DNA of 64,000 nt, from NCBI RefSeq assembly GCF_005938675.2, contig NZ_VCCH02000001.1, positions 124,001 to 188,000 of the forward strand. The letters run 5' to 3'. The position numbers were made by a program, and so were the translations under genes. Each line of letters begins with the position of its first letter. Within the stretch, counting starts at the first letter, position 1. Under the pieces are notes generated by a model. That model saw nothing but the letters and a program-made list of their open reading frames with translations. It was not told where the DNA came from and did not search any database. Shown here piece by piece: positions 55,616-64,000 of this stretch. Source of the DNA: Mycobacterium sp. KBS0706. Lineage in GTDB: Bacteria; Pseudomonadota; Alphaproteobacteria; DSM-16000; Inquilinaceae.

Positions 55616-56635
55616 TCAGGCGCCCTTGTCGGCCTCGTCGGTCTTCGCGCTCTGCCGGTACTCGCTGGGATCGACATCGTAGGCCTTGCGGAAGGCCCGC
55701 ACGAAGCTCGAGCGGCTCTGGTAGCCGGCGTCGTAGGCCACGACCTCGACCGGGGCCGACGTCGTCCTGAGATCGAGCGCCGCCTGCCGCATCCTGAGAT
55801 CCCGGACGACGGCCATCGGCGAACGGCCGAAGATCTCCGAGAACCGCGCCATGAAGGCCGACCGGCTCAGACCCGCGCTCTGCGCCAGGCTCCGGACCGT
55901 ATGGGCGGCCCCCGGACGCGCCGCCATGTCGGCGAAGGCGCGCGTGATCTGCCGGTCCGCCAGAATCGAGAACCGATCGGTCCAGCTGCGGGAGGACTTC
56001 ATCGACCGCCGCACCAGGGCGACGATGACCTGCTTCAGCAGGGACGCCGTCATGGCGCCCATGCCGATTTCCTGCGCGCAAAGCTCCTCGATCGCTTCGC
56101 GAAGCTTCAGGTCGATCTTGTCCGTCGGCTCGAATTTCTCGACCACGGGCTCCCGCAATTCGCGGAACAAGCCGACGGATGGTCCGAAGGATGCGTTGAA
56201 GAAGCCGCAGATCTGGATGACCTCGGGTGGCTCGGCCGGCATGCCGATGCGCAACACGCCGTCATGCTGCTTCCAGCAATCGCGGGAGATGAGCCGCTTC
56301 GGGCCGCCGGCCCCGTCGACTTCGATCGCGAACGGGGTATTCGGAGGCTTGATGATGAGCAGATGGGGCTCGAGCGGCATCGAAGGCCCGCTGCCGATCG
56401 AGATCCGTCCCCTGCCGCTGACCGTGTAATGGATCGCCGGCGCGTCGATCGTCCCCATCTCGGCGCGATAACCTGATGGAATCAGCATCTCGGTGAGCGC
56501 GACGACATCGATCTCGAGCGCCTGCATCAGGGTGTCGAGGTCGGCGGTGGAGAGCTTCGGGGCGGAGACGGCGGTCCTCGGATCCGTCCGCTCTCCCTGC
56601 CCGCTTCCGGCCCGCGATCTGCTCGTGTTGCGCAT
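55616..56635 (-). CDS. AraC family regulator with cupin-type sensor domain
   Basis: A 339-residue regulator. The N-terminal half (about 30-220) is a cupin-type effector domain common in AraC proteins next to oxidoreductases. The C-terminal AraC DNA-binding domain has two helix-turn-helix units: HTVRSLAQSAGLSRSAFMARFSEIFGRSPMAVVRDLRMRQAALDL and VEVVAYDAGYQSRSSFVRAFRKAYDVDPSEYR. It probably activates the reductase-nitroreductase-AhpD genes downstream, as such regulators often do in response to aldehydes or quinones. Confidence 0.87.
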   Translation of the reverse strand: MRNTSRSRAGSGQGERTDPRTAVSAPKLSTADLDTLMQALEIDVVALTEMLIPSGYRAEMGTIDAPAIHYTVSGRGRISIGSGPSMPLEPHLLIIKPPNTPFAIEVDGAGGPKRLISRDCWKQHDGVLRIGMPAEPPEVIQICGFFNASFGPSVGLFRELREPVVEKFEPTDKIDLKLREAIEELCAQEIGMGAMTASLLKQVIVALVRRSMKSSRSWTDRFSILADRQITRAFADMAARPGAAHTVRSLAQSAGLSRSAFMARFSEIFGRSPMAVVRDLRMRQAALDLRTTSAPVEVVAYDAGYQSRSSFVRAFRKAYDVDPSEYRQSAKTDEADKGA

Positions 56636-56714
56636 GGCAACTTGCTTATAGGATCAGCCCGTGGATCCGCCAGCCCTCAGAAGGGCCGGGCGACCCGGCG
56701 CAAGGGGATGTGAC

Positions 56715-57701
56715 ATGGCGGAGCCTGACCGGATCGACACCCTGATCGCAGCGGTGCCCCCCGCCCTGGCGCTCCGCGCCGGGCTGGAACTCGGCATCTT
56801 CACCCGGCTCGGCGGCGGCCCGATGACGGCCGGCAGCCTCGGGGCCGCGCTCGACGTCGAGCCCGACCGCCTGTCGCGGCTGCTCTACGCGCTCGCCAGC
56901 ATCGGCCTCCTCGACGTCGAGGATGGTCGATTCCGCAACGGAGCGGAGGCATCGGCCTTCCTCGACGCGTCCAAGCCGACCTATCGCGGCGGCGATCATG
57001 CGTTGCTGCGCGAGATCTGGGGCGCCGACCTGCTGACCGCGGAGTCGCTGCGACAGAACCGGCCGGCGGCGCTGCACGACTTTTCCGAAGCCGGGCCTGA
57101 GGCCGCGGCGGCCTTCAGCCGCATGCTGGCGCCGGGCGGGCTGATGTTCGGCCGAAATCTGGCGCAGGAAATGGATCTCTCGAAGGTCGGGTCGGCGATC
57201 GACATCGGCGGGGGCGCCGGGACCATTCTGGTCGGGCTGCGCGAGCGGTGGCCGCGGATCGCGGCGACGCTGATGGAACTGCCGACGGTCGCGGCGGTCG
57301 CGCCGGACATCCTGGCGGAATACGGCGCCGGCGACGTGGTCGTCGAAGCGGGGGACATCACCGTCGCGCCATCGAGCGGCCGGCACGACCTGGCGATCCT
57401 GAAGGCCGTCGTCCAGGTCCTGCCGCCGGACCAGGCGCGCTGTTCGATCCTGAACGCGGCGCGCTGCCTCACGCCCGGAGGCGAGATCGCCATTGCCGGG
57501 TCGGGTGTCGTCGATGACGACCGCCTCGGCCCGCCGGAGGGCGTGTTTCTCAACCTCACCTTCCTGAACCTCTATCGCCACGGCGAATCCTACACCGAGG
57601 GCCAGTATCGCGCGTGGATGACCGAGGCCGGATTCCGGGATATCTCCCGGTCGCGCCTGGCGGATGGCTGCACCTTGTTCCGGGCGCGCCTCCCGGGCTG
57701 A
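56715..57701 (+). CDS. SAM-dependent methyltransferase (O-methyltransferase family 2 type)
   Basis: A 328-residue methyltransferase. The N-terminal winged-helix dimerisation domain (LEKGIF-like ELGIFTRLGGGPMTAGSLGAALDVEPDRLSRLLYALASIGLLD) precedes the SAM-binding domain (SAIDIGGGAGTILVGLRERWPRI; LAILKAVVQVLPPDQA). This is the hydroxyneurosporene/CrtF-plant OMT type, methylating small-molecule hydroxyls. The start at 56715 has AAGGGG upstream. Divergent from the AraC gene. Substrate unknown. Confidence 0.83.
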   Translation: MAEPDRIDTLIAAVPPALALRAGLELGIFTRLGGGPMTAGSLGAALDVEPDRLSRLLYALASIGLLDVEDGRFRNGAEASAFLDASKPTYRGGDHALLREIWGADLLTAESLRQNRPAALHDFSEAGPEAAAAFSRMLAPGGLMFGRNLAQEMDLSKVGSAIDIGGGAGTILVGLRERWPRIAATLMELPTVAAVAPDILAEYGAGDVVVEAGDITVAPSSGRHDLAILKAVVQVLPPDQARCSILNAARCLTPGGEIAIAGSGVVDDDRLGPPEGVFLNLTFLNLYRHGESYTEGQYRAWMTEAGFRDISRSRLADGCTLFRARLPG

Positions 57702-57801
57702 TCGCGGCGGGAGATCAGACGCGGCGCGGCAGGCGCCGGACGCCGGGACGGTCGGAGTGACAAGTGTGGCGGGATCCGACGCGGCCTCTCGCTGCCGCCG
57801 C

Positions 57802-58542
57802 TCAGACTGCGCGGACTTCGGCAAGCCGCCGGATCGCGTAATCGTCGTCCCAGCAGACGGCGGCTTGCCATGCGGCCGATGCCTGCGCGGCGATGTCATG
57901 CGCGGCGCCGTCGAGGCCGGCGGCGTTGTGGGGCAGCACCAGGTCGAGGTCGGGGACGTCGACATGCGACTCGTCCCAGTCGATCAGCGCGACCCGATCC
58001 GCGGTGATGCGGATGTTGCCGGGGTTGGGGTCGCCGTGGACGACGCAGGTCCGGCGCCCGACGAGCCGCGCCCACGCCGCCCGGCATCGGGCGACGCCCT
58101 CCGGCGGCATCGCGGCAAGGTCGATCTTCGTTCCGGCCGCGGCGTGCAGAAGGTCGGTCGACCCCCGCCAGCCCGGGCGCTGCGGCCAGCCTTGCGTCAA
58201 CCGATGCAGCCGGCGGAGCGTGTCGGCCACGCGACGCCAGTCGGCCGCCGTCTCGGGCGGCCCGCCCTCGACATAGGTCATCACCACCAGACCGTCCGCG
58301 AACAGCCGGCCGTCCGTCGTCGGGATCGGCATCGGCACGGCCAGGCCTGCACGGCCGAGGTGCTGGAGGAGCCCGGTCTCCCAGGCGAGATCGGCGTCGC
58401 TCCTGGCGCCGAGACGACCGACCGCGAGGCGCCCATGGACGCGCACGCTCCACACCTCGTTGGCGACGCCGCCGGCGAGCGGTTCGATGCGGGCCGCATC
58501 GTCACCCCACTGCCCGAGTGCGTCCCATCTCGCTGGCGACAT
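57802..58542 (-). CDS. Aminoglycoside phosphotransferase (APH) family kinase
   Basis: A 246-residue protein-kinase-fold phosphotransferase. The catalytic loop VVHGDPNPGNIRI and the metal-binding VALIDWDE are intact. APH-fold enzymes phosphorylate small molecules from aminoglycosides to choline or homoserine; nothing here indicates a drug. The start at 58542 (MSPARWDAL) gives the family length; the open frame runs far upstream on the complement of the next genes and is not coding there. Confidence 0.8.
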   Translation of the reverse strand: MSPARWDALGQWGDDAARIEPLAGGVANEVWSVRVHGRLAVGRLGARSDADLAWETGLLQHLGRAGLAVPMPIPTTDGRLFADGLVVMTYVEGGPPETAADWRRVADTLRRLHRLTQGWPQRPGWRGSTDLLHAAAGTKIDLAAMPPEGVARCRAAWARLVGRRTCVVHGDPNPGNIRITADRVALIDWDESHVDVPDLDLVLPHNAAGLDGAAHDIAAQASAAWQAAVCWDDDYAIRRLAEVRAV

Positions 58543-58728
58543 CTTCGACCGACCTGATTGCAGACTTCGGCGACAGTACAGGAATTTCTCAGCTCCGCGA
58601 CGGCGTCGGTGCCGTCCTGCTCTGCCGCCATCATAATGGCTTCGCTCCGGGGGCGGCCGTAACCCCGCGGCCGGATTCGGCGAACCGGGTGTCGAGGCCC
58701 CGACGGGCCCGAATGGGAGATCCGGATC

Positions 58729-59439
58729 GTGACCAAGCGCTTCCCTTCCCTGCCGGCCCTGGCCGGCGCCCTGTCGCTGCTGGCGGTCGCCGCCGGGCTG
58801 GCGGTGACCCAATCCGCCGCCGAGGAGGCGCGGCTGGTGCCGCCGCCCGCGGTCGACGAGAGCGCCGGCGCGGCGACCGAGACCGCGGTGCTGGCCGGCG
58901 GCTGCTTCTGGGGCGTGCAGGGCGTGTTCCAGCACGTCAAGGGCGTCACCAGCGCCGTCTCCGGCTATGCCGGCGGCGACGCGCAGACGGCGCAGTACGA
59001 GACGGTCAGCGGCGGCGGCACCGGCCATGCGGAATCGGTGAAGATCACCTACGACCCGCGCCAGATCAGCTATGGCCGCATCCTGCAGATCTACTTCTCG
59101 GTGGCGCATGACCCGACCCAGTTGAACCGCCAGGGGCCGGACAGCGGCACCCAGTACCGCTCGGCGATCTTCCCGGCGGATGCGGAGCAGGCGCGGCTGG
59201 CGAAGGCCTATGTCGAGCAGCTGGACCGGGCCGGGGTGTTCGATGCGGAGATCGTCACCAGGATCGAGCCGGGCCACGCCTTCTACCCGGCCGAGGGCTA
59301 CCACCAGGACTACCTGACGCTGCACCCGACCAGCCCCTATATCGTGATCAACGACCTGCCGAAGGTCGAGGCGCTGCAGCGCCTGTTCCCGGAATTGTAT
59401 CGGGCCGACCCGGTGCTGGTCTCGGCGCAGACGAACTGA
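58729..59439 (+). CDS. msrA: Exported peptide-methionine (S)-S-oxide reductase
   Basis: A 236-residue methionine sulfoxide reductase. An N-terminal signal segment (MTKRFPSLPALAGALSLLAVAAGLAVTQSAAEE) predicts periplasmic location. The catalytic Cys59 is in AVLAGGCFWGVQGVFQ, and family motifs GYAGG, YFSVAHDPTQLNRQGPDSGTQYRSAIF and YHQDYL follow. It repairs oxidised periplasmic proteins. GTG start with a GGGAGA ribosome site. Confidence 0.92.
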   Translation: MTKRFPSLPALAGALSLLAVAAGLAVTQSAAEEARLVPPPAVDESAGAATETAVLAGGCFWGVQGVFQHVKGVTSAVSGYAGGDAQTAQYETVSGGGTGHAESVKITYDPRQISYGRILQIYFSVAHDPTQLNRQGPDSGTQYRSAIFPADAEQARLAKAYVEQLDRAGVFDAEIVTRIEPGHAFYPAEGYHQDYLTLHPTSPYIVINDLPKVEALQRLFPELYRADPVLVSAQTN

Positions 59440-59556
59440 GAGGCGACAAATCGCCCCTGGCCAGGACGGAAATCTCGTCCGAGCATTGCCATAATCAGGA
59501 ATGCACCGGCTGAAGGCCCGTGAGAGGACCGGCCGGCGGGCAAGGGACGGATCTCC

Positions 59557-60927
59557 ATGGGGCTGCTGCGCGCCGGCGGCATCGCGCTGGGAGTCGGGCT
59601 GCTGCTGGTCGTGGCCGGCGCGGCGGGGCTGTCCGCCTATGCCTGGCGGCCGGCGATCAACCCGGTCGACCCGCCGGCGGCGGCCAGCTTCGACCCGGCG
59701 CTGGTCGAGACGGGCGCCGAGCTGGCCGCGATCGGCAATTGCGCCACCTGCCACACCGCGCCGGGCGGCAAGCCCTTCGCCGGCGGCCTGGCGCTGCCGA
59801 CGCCCTTCGGCACGATCTACAGCACCAACATCACCCCCGACCCGGAGACCGGCATCGGCCGCTGGCCGGAGGCGGCGTTCCAGCGGGCGATGCGCGAGGG
59901 CGTCGACCGTGCCGGCCGGCACCTGTACCCGGCCTTTCCCTATGACCACTTCACCCTGGTGTCCGACGCGGACAACCAGGCGCTGTACGCCTTCCTGATG
60001 ACACGCCAGCCGGTGCAGGCCCGGGCGCCGGCCAACGACCTGCCCTGGCCCCTGAACCAGCGCTTCGTGCTGGCCGGCTGGAAGCTGCTGTTCCTGCAGC
60101 CCGGCCCGCTCAAGCCCGACCCGGCGCATGACGCCGAGTGGAACCGCGGCGCCTATCTGGCCGAGGGGCTGGCCCATTGCGGCGCCTGCCACACGCCGCG
60201 CAACCTGTTCGGCGCCGAGGAGAAAGACCGCCGCTTCGCCGGCGGCGACGCCGAGGGCTGGCACGCCGTGCCGATCGGCAGCTTGTCGCCGGCGCCGGTG
60301 CCGTGGACCGCGGAGTCGCTGTTCCAGTACCTCCGCGACGGCTGGCACGGGCAGCACGGCACGGCGCAGGGGCCGATGGGCCCGGTGGCCGACAGCCTGG
60401 CGGCAGTGCCGGAAGACGATGTGCGGGCGATCGCCACCTATGTCGCCTCGGTGATGGGGCTGCCGGATGCGGAGGCCCGCAGGCGCGGCGACGCCCTGGC
60501 GGCGGCCACCGCCGACCCGGCCGGTCCCGGCACCCGGCCGCAATCGGCCGGCAGCCAGACCATCGCCGCCGCCGTTCCGGCCCAGGATCCCGGCGCCGCG
60601 ATCTATGCCGGCACCTGCGCCGCCTGCCATGAGAGCGGCCGGCCCTCGCCCTTCGGCGGCCTCGACCTGCGGCTCAGCTCCGCCATCGCCGGCGACAGCC
60701 CGGCCAATCTGATCCGCATCATCCGCCATGGAGTCCCGGCGGCGAGCGGCGCCCGCGGCCCGATCATGCCGGCCTTCGCCGCCGCCCTGTCGGACCGGCA
60801 GCTCGAGACGCTGCTGGCCTATCTGCGCGGCCGCTTCAGCGACCGGCCGGGCTGGACCGGGCTGAGCGACGCCGTCCGCGCCGCCAGGGACGGCGAGGTC
60901 GCCGCCGCCGCGGCCGCCAACCGCTAG
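59557..60927 (+). CDS. Tri-haem membrane-anchored cytochrome c (alcohol dehydrogenase cytochrome subunit type)
   Basis: A 456-residue periplasmic electron carrier. An N-terminal uncleaved or signal helix (GGIALGVGLLLVVAGAAGLSAYA) is followed by three c-type domains with haem motifs CATCH (residues 62-66), CGACH (about 208-212) and CAACH (about 354-358). This layout matches the cytochrome subunit of membrane alcohol/aldehyde dehydrogenases. Ten bp before the iron-sulfur subunit gene, so it probably passes electrons from the molybdenum hydroxylase to the quinone pool. Confidence 0.9.
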   Translation: MGLLRAGGIALGVGLLLVVAGAAGLSAYAWRPAINPVDPPAAASFDPALVETGAELAAIGNCATCHTAPGGKPFAGGLALPTPFGTIYSTNITPDPETGIGRWPEAAFQRAMREGVDRAGRHLYPAFPYDHFTLVSDADNQALYAFLMTRQPVQARAPANDLPWPLNQRFVLAGWKLLFLQPGPLKPDPAHDAEWNRGAYLAEGLAHCGACHTPRNLFGAEEKDRRFAGGDAEGWHAVPIGSLSPAPVPWTAESLFQYLRDGWHGQHGTAQGPMGPVADSLAAVPEDDVRAIATYVASVMGLPDAEARRRGDALAAATADPAGPGTRPQSAGSQTIAAAVPAQDPGAAIYAGTCAACHESGRPSPFGGLDLRLSSAIAGDSPANLIRIIRHGVPAASGARGPIMPAFAAALSDRQLETLLAYLRGRFSDRPGWTGLSDAVRAARDGEVAAAAAANR

Positions 60928-60936
60928 GGAGAGGTC

Positions 60937-61443
60937 ATGATCGAGCTCAAGGTCAACGGCCGCCGGCAGAGCATCGCCGCCGATCCCGACACGCCGCTGC
61001 TGTACGTGCTGCGCGGCGAGCTGGAGCTCAACGCCGCCAAATACGGCTGCGGCCTGGGCCAGTGCGGCTCCTGCGCCGTGCTGGTCGACGGCGAGGTGGT
61101 GTTCTCCTGCGTCGTCCCGGTGCTGCTGGCGGAGAACAAGGAGGTGACGACGCTGGAGGGGCTGGGCACCGAGGACGAGCCCGGGCCGCTGCAGCGCGCC
61201 TTCATCGCCGAGCAGGCGGCGCAGTGCGGCTACTGCATCCCCGGAATGATGATCCGGGCCCACGCGCTGCTGCGGAAGACCCTGACCCCTTCGGATGCCG
61301 AGATCCGCCGGGCGCTGCAGCCGCATCTCTGCCGCTGCGGCACCCATATGCGCATCCTGCGGGCGATCCGCCGCGCCGCGCAGGAGATGCGGAGTGCGTC
61401 GGCCGAACCGCAGGGCCCGGCACCGCGGGAGTCGGTGCTGTGA
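60937..61443 (+). CDS. (2Fe-2S) subunit of a molybdenum hydroxylase (IorA-like)
   Basis: A 168-residue small subunit with two [2Fe-2S] clusters. The ferredoxin-like cluster ligands are in KYGCGLGQCGSCAVLVDGEVVFSC; the second, helical cluster ligands are in QCGYCIPGMM and LCRCGTHMRIL. The same arrangement as isoquinoline 1-oxidoreductase alpha and membrane aldehyde dehydrogenases. Its stop overlaps the next start as GTGA. Confidence 0.92.
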   Translation: MIELKVNGRRQSIAADPDTPLLYVLRGELELNAAKYGCGLGQCGSCAVLVDGEVVFSCVVPVLLAENKEVTTLEGLGTEDEPGPLQRAFIAEQAAQCGYCIPGMMIRAHALLRKTLTPSDAEIRRALQPHLCRCGTHMRILRAIRRAAQEMRSASAEPQGPAPRESVL

Positions 61444-63671
61444 GCGCCGGCCTGTCCCGCCGGAGCATGCTGCAGGGCGCCGGCGGCCTGGTGGTCAGCT
61501 TCGCCCTCGCCCCCGCCGCCCGGGCGCAGCAGGCGGCGCCGCAGCCTGCCCTGCCCGGCAGCCTGGAGGACGCGCCCTTCCTCGATTCCTGGATCCGGAT
61601 CGACCCCAAGGGCGCGGTCACCGTCTTCACCGGCAAGGCCGAGCTGGGCCAGGGCATCGCCACCGCCCTGCAGCAGATCGCGGCGGAGGAGCTGGGCCTG
61701 TCCTTCGAGACGCCGACCATCGTCACCGCCGACACCGGCCGCACCCCGAACGAAGGCTACACCGCCGGCAGCCATTCGATGCAGGACAGCGGCACCGCCA
61801 TCCGCAACGCCGCGGCCCAGATGCGCGAGATCCTGCTGGCCGAGGCGGCGCGGCAGATGGGCATCCCGGCCGACCAGCTGCAGCTGGAGGCCGGCAATGT
61901 GGTGGCGCCGGACGGCAACCGCCGCTCCTACGGCGCCCTGGCCGCCGGCCTGTCGCTGCATGTCCAGGCGCAGCCGGAGTCGAGGCTGACCGACCCCGCC
62001 GCCTTCCGGGTGATGGGCAAGCCGCTGCCGCGGATCGACATCCCGGCCAAGGTGACCGGCGGCGAGGCCTATGTGCAGGATCTGCGCCTGCCCGGGATGC
62101 TGCATGGCCGGATCGTGCGGCCGCCGAGCTATGGCGCCCGGCTGGCGGCGCTGGACCTGGGCGCGGCCGAGGCCTTGCCCGGCGTGGTCAAGGTGGTGCG
62201 CGACGGCAATTTCCTGGCGGTGGTGGCCGAGCAGGAGTTCCAGGCGGTCAAGGCGATGCGGCTGCTGGCCGCCGCGGCGCAATGGCAGGAGGATTCGACG
62301 CTGCCGGACCAGGCGCGGCTGCCGGAGGCGCTGCTGGCGCTGCCGGCCAAGGACTTCCCGATCCTCGAGCGCTACGGCGCCACGCCATCCACCCCCGGCC
62401 GGACGCTGGAGGCCAGTTATTCCCGGCCCTATCTGCTGCACGGATCGATCGGCCCGTCCTGCGCCGTGGCGCAGCAGGAGGCCGACGGGCTGCTGACGGT
62501 GTGGACCCACACCCAGGGCGTCTATCCCGACCGCAAGGCGATCGCCGAGATGCTGGGCCGGCCGATCGAGCAGGTGCGCTGCATCCATGTTCCGGGCTCC
62601 GGCTGCTACGGCCATAACGGCGCCGACGACGCCGCGGCCGATGCCGCGCTGCTGGCCGCCGCCCTGCCCGGCCGCGCGGTGCGGGTGCAGTGGATGCGCG
62701 AGCAGGAGCACGCCTGGGAGCCCTTCGGCCCGGCGATGGTGGCCCAGGCCCGCGCGACGCTGGACCAGGCCGGCCGCATCGCCGACTGGGATTACGGGGT
62801 GTGGAGCAACACCCATTCGATGCGCCCCGGCCCGGCCGGCAGCCTGCTGGCCGCGCGGCACCTGGCCAAGCCCTTCCCGGTGCCGGCGCCCCGGCCGCTG
62901 CCGCAGCCGGAGGGCGGCGGCGACCGCAACGCCATCCCGCTCTACACCCTGCCCAGCGCCCGGGTGGTGCACCACTTCCTGCCGGACATGCCGCTGCGCA
63001 TCTCCGCCCTGCGCTCGCTCGGGGCGCAGATGAACGTGTTCGCGATCGAGAGCTTCATGGACGAGCTGGCGCTGGCCGCCGGCGCCGACCCGGTCGAGTT
63101 CCGGCTGAAGCATCTGGACGACCCGCGCGCCCGCGACGTGATCGCCGCTGCGGCCGAGGCCTTCGGCTGGGCCCAGGGGGCCCAGGGAAAGCCGGCCGCC
63201 CCCGGGCACGGCCGCGGCTTCGCCTTCGCCCGCTACAAGAACCTGGCCGCCTATTGCGCCGTGGCGGTGGAGGTCGCGGTCGAGCGCGAGACCGGCCAAG
63301 TTCGCGTGCCGCGCATCGTCGCCGCGGTCGATACCGGCCAGGTGGTCAACCCCGACGGGGTGCGCAACCAGATCGAGGGCGCAGTGCTGCAGTCGATGAG
63401 CTGGACCCTGTATGAGAGCGTCGGCTTCGACCAGGCGCGGATCACCTCGGTCGACTGGTCGACCTATCCGATCCTGCGCTTCGACGCGGTGCCGGACAGC
63501 GTCGAGGTCCGCATCGTCGACCGGCCGGGCGCGCCGTTCCTGGGCTGCGGCGAAACCGGCCAGGGCCCCGCCAGCGCAGCCCTGGCCAACGGCATCGCCG
63601 ATGCCGCCGGCCAAAGGCTGCGCGACCTGCCGCTGACCGCCGCCCGGATCAAGGCCGCCATCGGGGTGTGA
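61440..63671 (+). CDS. Tat-exported molybdopterin-binding subunit (IorB/aldehyde dehydrogenase-like)
   Basis: A 743-residue large subunit of the xanthine dehydrogenase superfamily. The GTG start gives VSAGLSRRSMLQGAGGLVVSFALAPAARAQ, a twin-arginine signal, so the folded cofactor-loaded complex is sent to the periplasm. Molybdenum-cofactor regions include GKAELGQGIATALQQIAAEELG and the C-terminal LGCGETGQGPASAALANGIADA with the conserved active-site Glu. With the [2Fe-2S] subunit and tri-haem cytochrome it forms a periplasmic aldehyde or N-heterocycle oxidising complex; substrate not predictable. Confidence 0.9.
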   Translation: MSAGLSRRSMLQGAGGLVVSFALAPAARAQQAAPQPALPGSLEDAPFLDSWIRIDPKGAVTVFTGKAELGQGIATALQQIAAEELGLSFETPTIVTADTGRTPNEGYTAGSHSMQDSGTAIRNAAAQMREILLAEAARQMGIPADQLQLEAGNVVAPDGNRRSYGALAAGLSLHVQAQPESRLTDPAAFRVMGKPLPRIDIPAKVTGGEAYVQDLRLPGMLHGRIVRPPSYGARLAALDLGAAEALPGVVKVVRDGNFLAVVAEQEFQAVKAMRLLAAAAQWQEDSTLPDQARLPEALLALPAKDFPILERYGATPSTPGRTLEASYSRPYLLHGSIGPSCAVAQQEADGLLTVWTHTQGVYPDRKAIAEMLGRPIEQVRCIHVPGSGCYGHNGADDAAADAALLAAALPGRAVRVQWMREQEHAWEPFGPAMVAQARATLDQAGRIADWDYGVWSNTHSMRPGPAGSLLAARHLAKPFPVPAPRPLPQPEGGGDRNAIPLYTLPSARVVHHFLPDMPLRISALRSLGAQMNVFAIESFMDELALAAGADPVEFRLKHLDDPRARDVIAAAAEAFGWAQGAQGKPAAPGHGRGFAFARYKNLAAYCAVAVEVAVERETGQVRVPRIVAAVDTGQVVNPDGVRNQIEGAVLQSMSWTLYESVGFDQARITSVDWSTYPILRFDAVPDSVEVRIVDRPGAPFLGCGETGQGPASAALANGIADAAGQRLRDLPLTAARIKAAIGV

Positions 63672-63773
63672 GGATTTCATGCCACACCCGCTCCGTTTGC
63701 CGGCGCAAGCTGGGAACGGTCGCCCAGTCCACATCGTTTCCAAGACTGGTGGGACACAGGTACGGAGTTCGTA

Positions 63774-63998
63774 ATGCTGAAGCCAGCCATGATCATCCTC
63801 GCCGCGGCACTGTCACTCGCAGCCTGCGGCCGCGACCCCGGCACGCGGGCGCTGTCGGGCGGCGCGCTCGGCGCAGGACTTGGCGCCGGCACGGCCGCGA
63901 TCACCGGCGGCAATGTCGGGACCGGCGCGATCATCGGCGGTGTCGGCGGCGCGGCCGTCGGCGGCCTGACGAGCTGCCGCACCGTCGGTCGCTGCTGA
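63774..63998 (+). CDS. Small glycine-zipper lipoprotein
   Basis: A 74-residue exported lipoprotein. The signal peptide ends in the lipobox LAAC (Cys18), then comes GGALGAGLGAGTAAITGGNVGTGAIIGGVGGAAVGG, a glycine-zipper repeat as in the SmpA/Rcs-type small outer-membrane lipoproteins of the YMGG/OmpA-like glycine-zipper group. It probably sits in the outer membrane. Complete within the window, stop at its right edge. Confidence 0.75.
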   Translation: MLKPAMIILAAALSLAACGRDPGTRALSGGALGAGLGAGTAAITGGNVGTGAIIGGVGGAAVGGLTSCRTVGRC

Positions 63999-64000
63999 TC

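Noticed and set aside
57802..58542. Aminoglycoside resistance gene
   Set aside because: Only the general APH fold motifs are visible; no resistance subfamily signature or mobile context, so it is left as a family-level call.

Overview
The window is GC-rich chromosomal DNA from an alphaproteobacterium, probably of the Rhodospirillales type (Inquilinus/Azospirillum-like). This rests on gene content and order: rpsT-dnaA-dnaN-recF-gyrB, rnhB next to a CcrM-type GANTC methyltransferase, mutM/ubiE/coaBC/dut, a kinase-aldolase fusion form of IolC, and many alphaproteobacterial ABC-uptake and regulator families. The taxon is inferred from gene families, not from a marker alignment. No tRNA, rRNA, CRISPR array or insertion sequence was recognised.

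Layout. 1-8.6 kb: a leftward catabolic/uptake region with a truncated Tat-exported ABC binding protein, two polar-amino-acid binding proteins with three permeases (no ATPase gene), an M14 deacylase, a PYROXD2-like FAD oxidoreductase and a Rieske oxygenase. Sites sharing the half-site GTTATA lie in the promoters at both ends. 8.7-14.5 kb: a tightly overlapped five-gene leftward operon (glycosidase-like TIM barrel, stand-alone response regulator, TPR plus YaiO-type barrel, HEAT protein, membrane family 2 glycosyltransferase) that looks like an undescribed polysaccharide synthesis/export machine. 14.6-18.3 kb: aldo/keto reductase with divergent LysR, a TetR regulator, and a tandem cold-shock protein with a glycine-rich linker. 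18.3-25 kb: myo-inositol catabolism, iolG divergent from iolBCDE around a strong dyad operator. 25-28 kb: DoxX protein and a large RTX calcium-binding protein.

28.2-41.8 kb: housekeeping block with enoyl-CoA hydratase, mutM, ubiE, a ccdAB toxin-antitoxin pair where ubiB is usually found, coaBC, dut, Rrf2, cysK, an ABC-F ATPase, MmcQ/YjbR, a DmpA-type peptidase, ccrM, rnhB, a radical SAM protein and rpsT. 41.8-48.7 kb: dnaA, dnaN, recF, gyrB, all rightward.

48.7-53.2 kb: an accessory island with an unknown coiled-coil protein, an HWE-family histidine kinase plus a shortened receiver protein, and an apparently intact orphan phage terminase large subunit. Both the unknown gene and the terminase leader carry a perfect GTTC-N7-GTTC box, the alphaproteobacterial LexA (SOS) signature. 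A nested-palindrome repeat closes the island. 53.2-64 kb: an electrophile/quinone-stress cluster (AhpD-like, nitroreductase, quinone reductase, AraC), an O-methyltransferase, an aminoglycoside-phosphotransferase-like kinase, exported MsrA, a periplasmic molybdenum hydroxylase with a tri-haem cytochrome c, and a small glycine-zipper lipoprotein.
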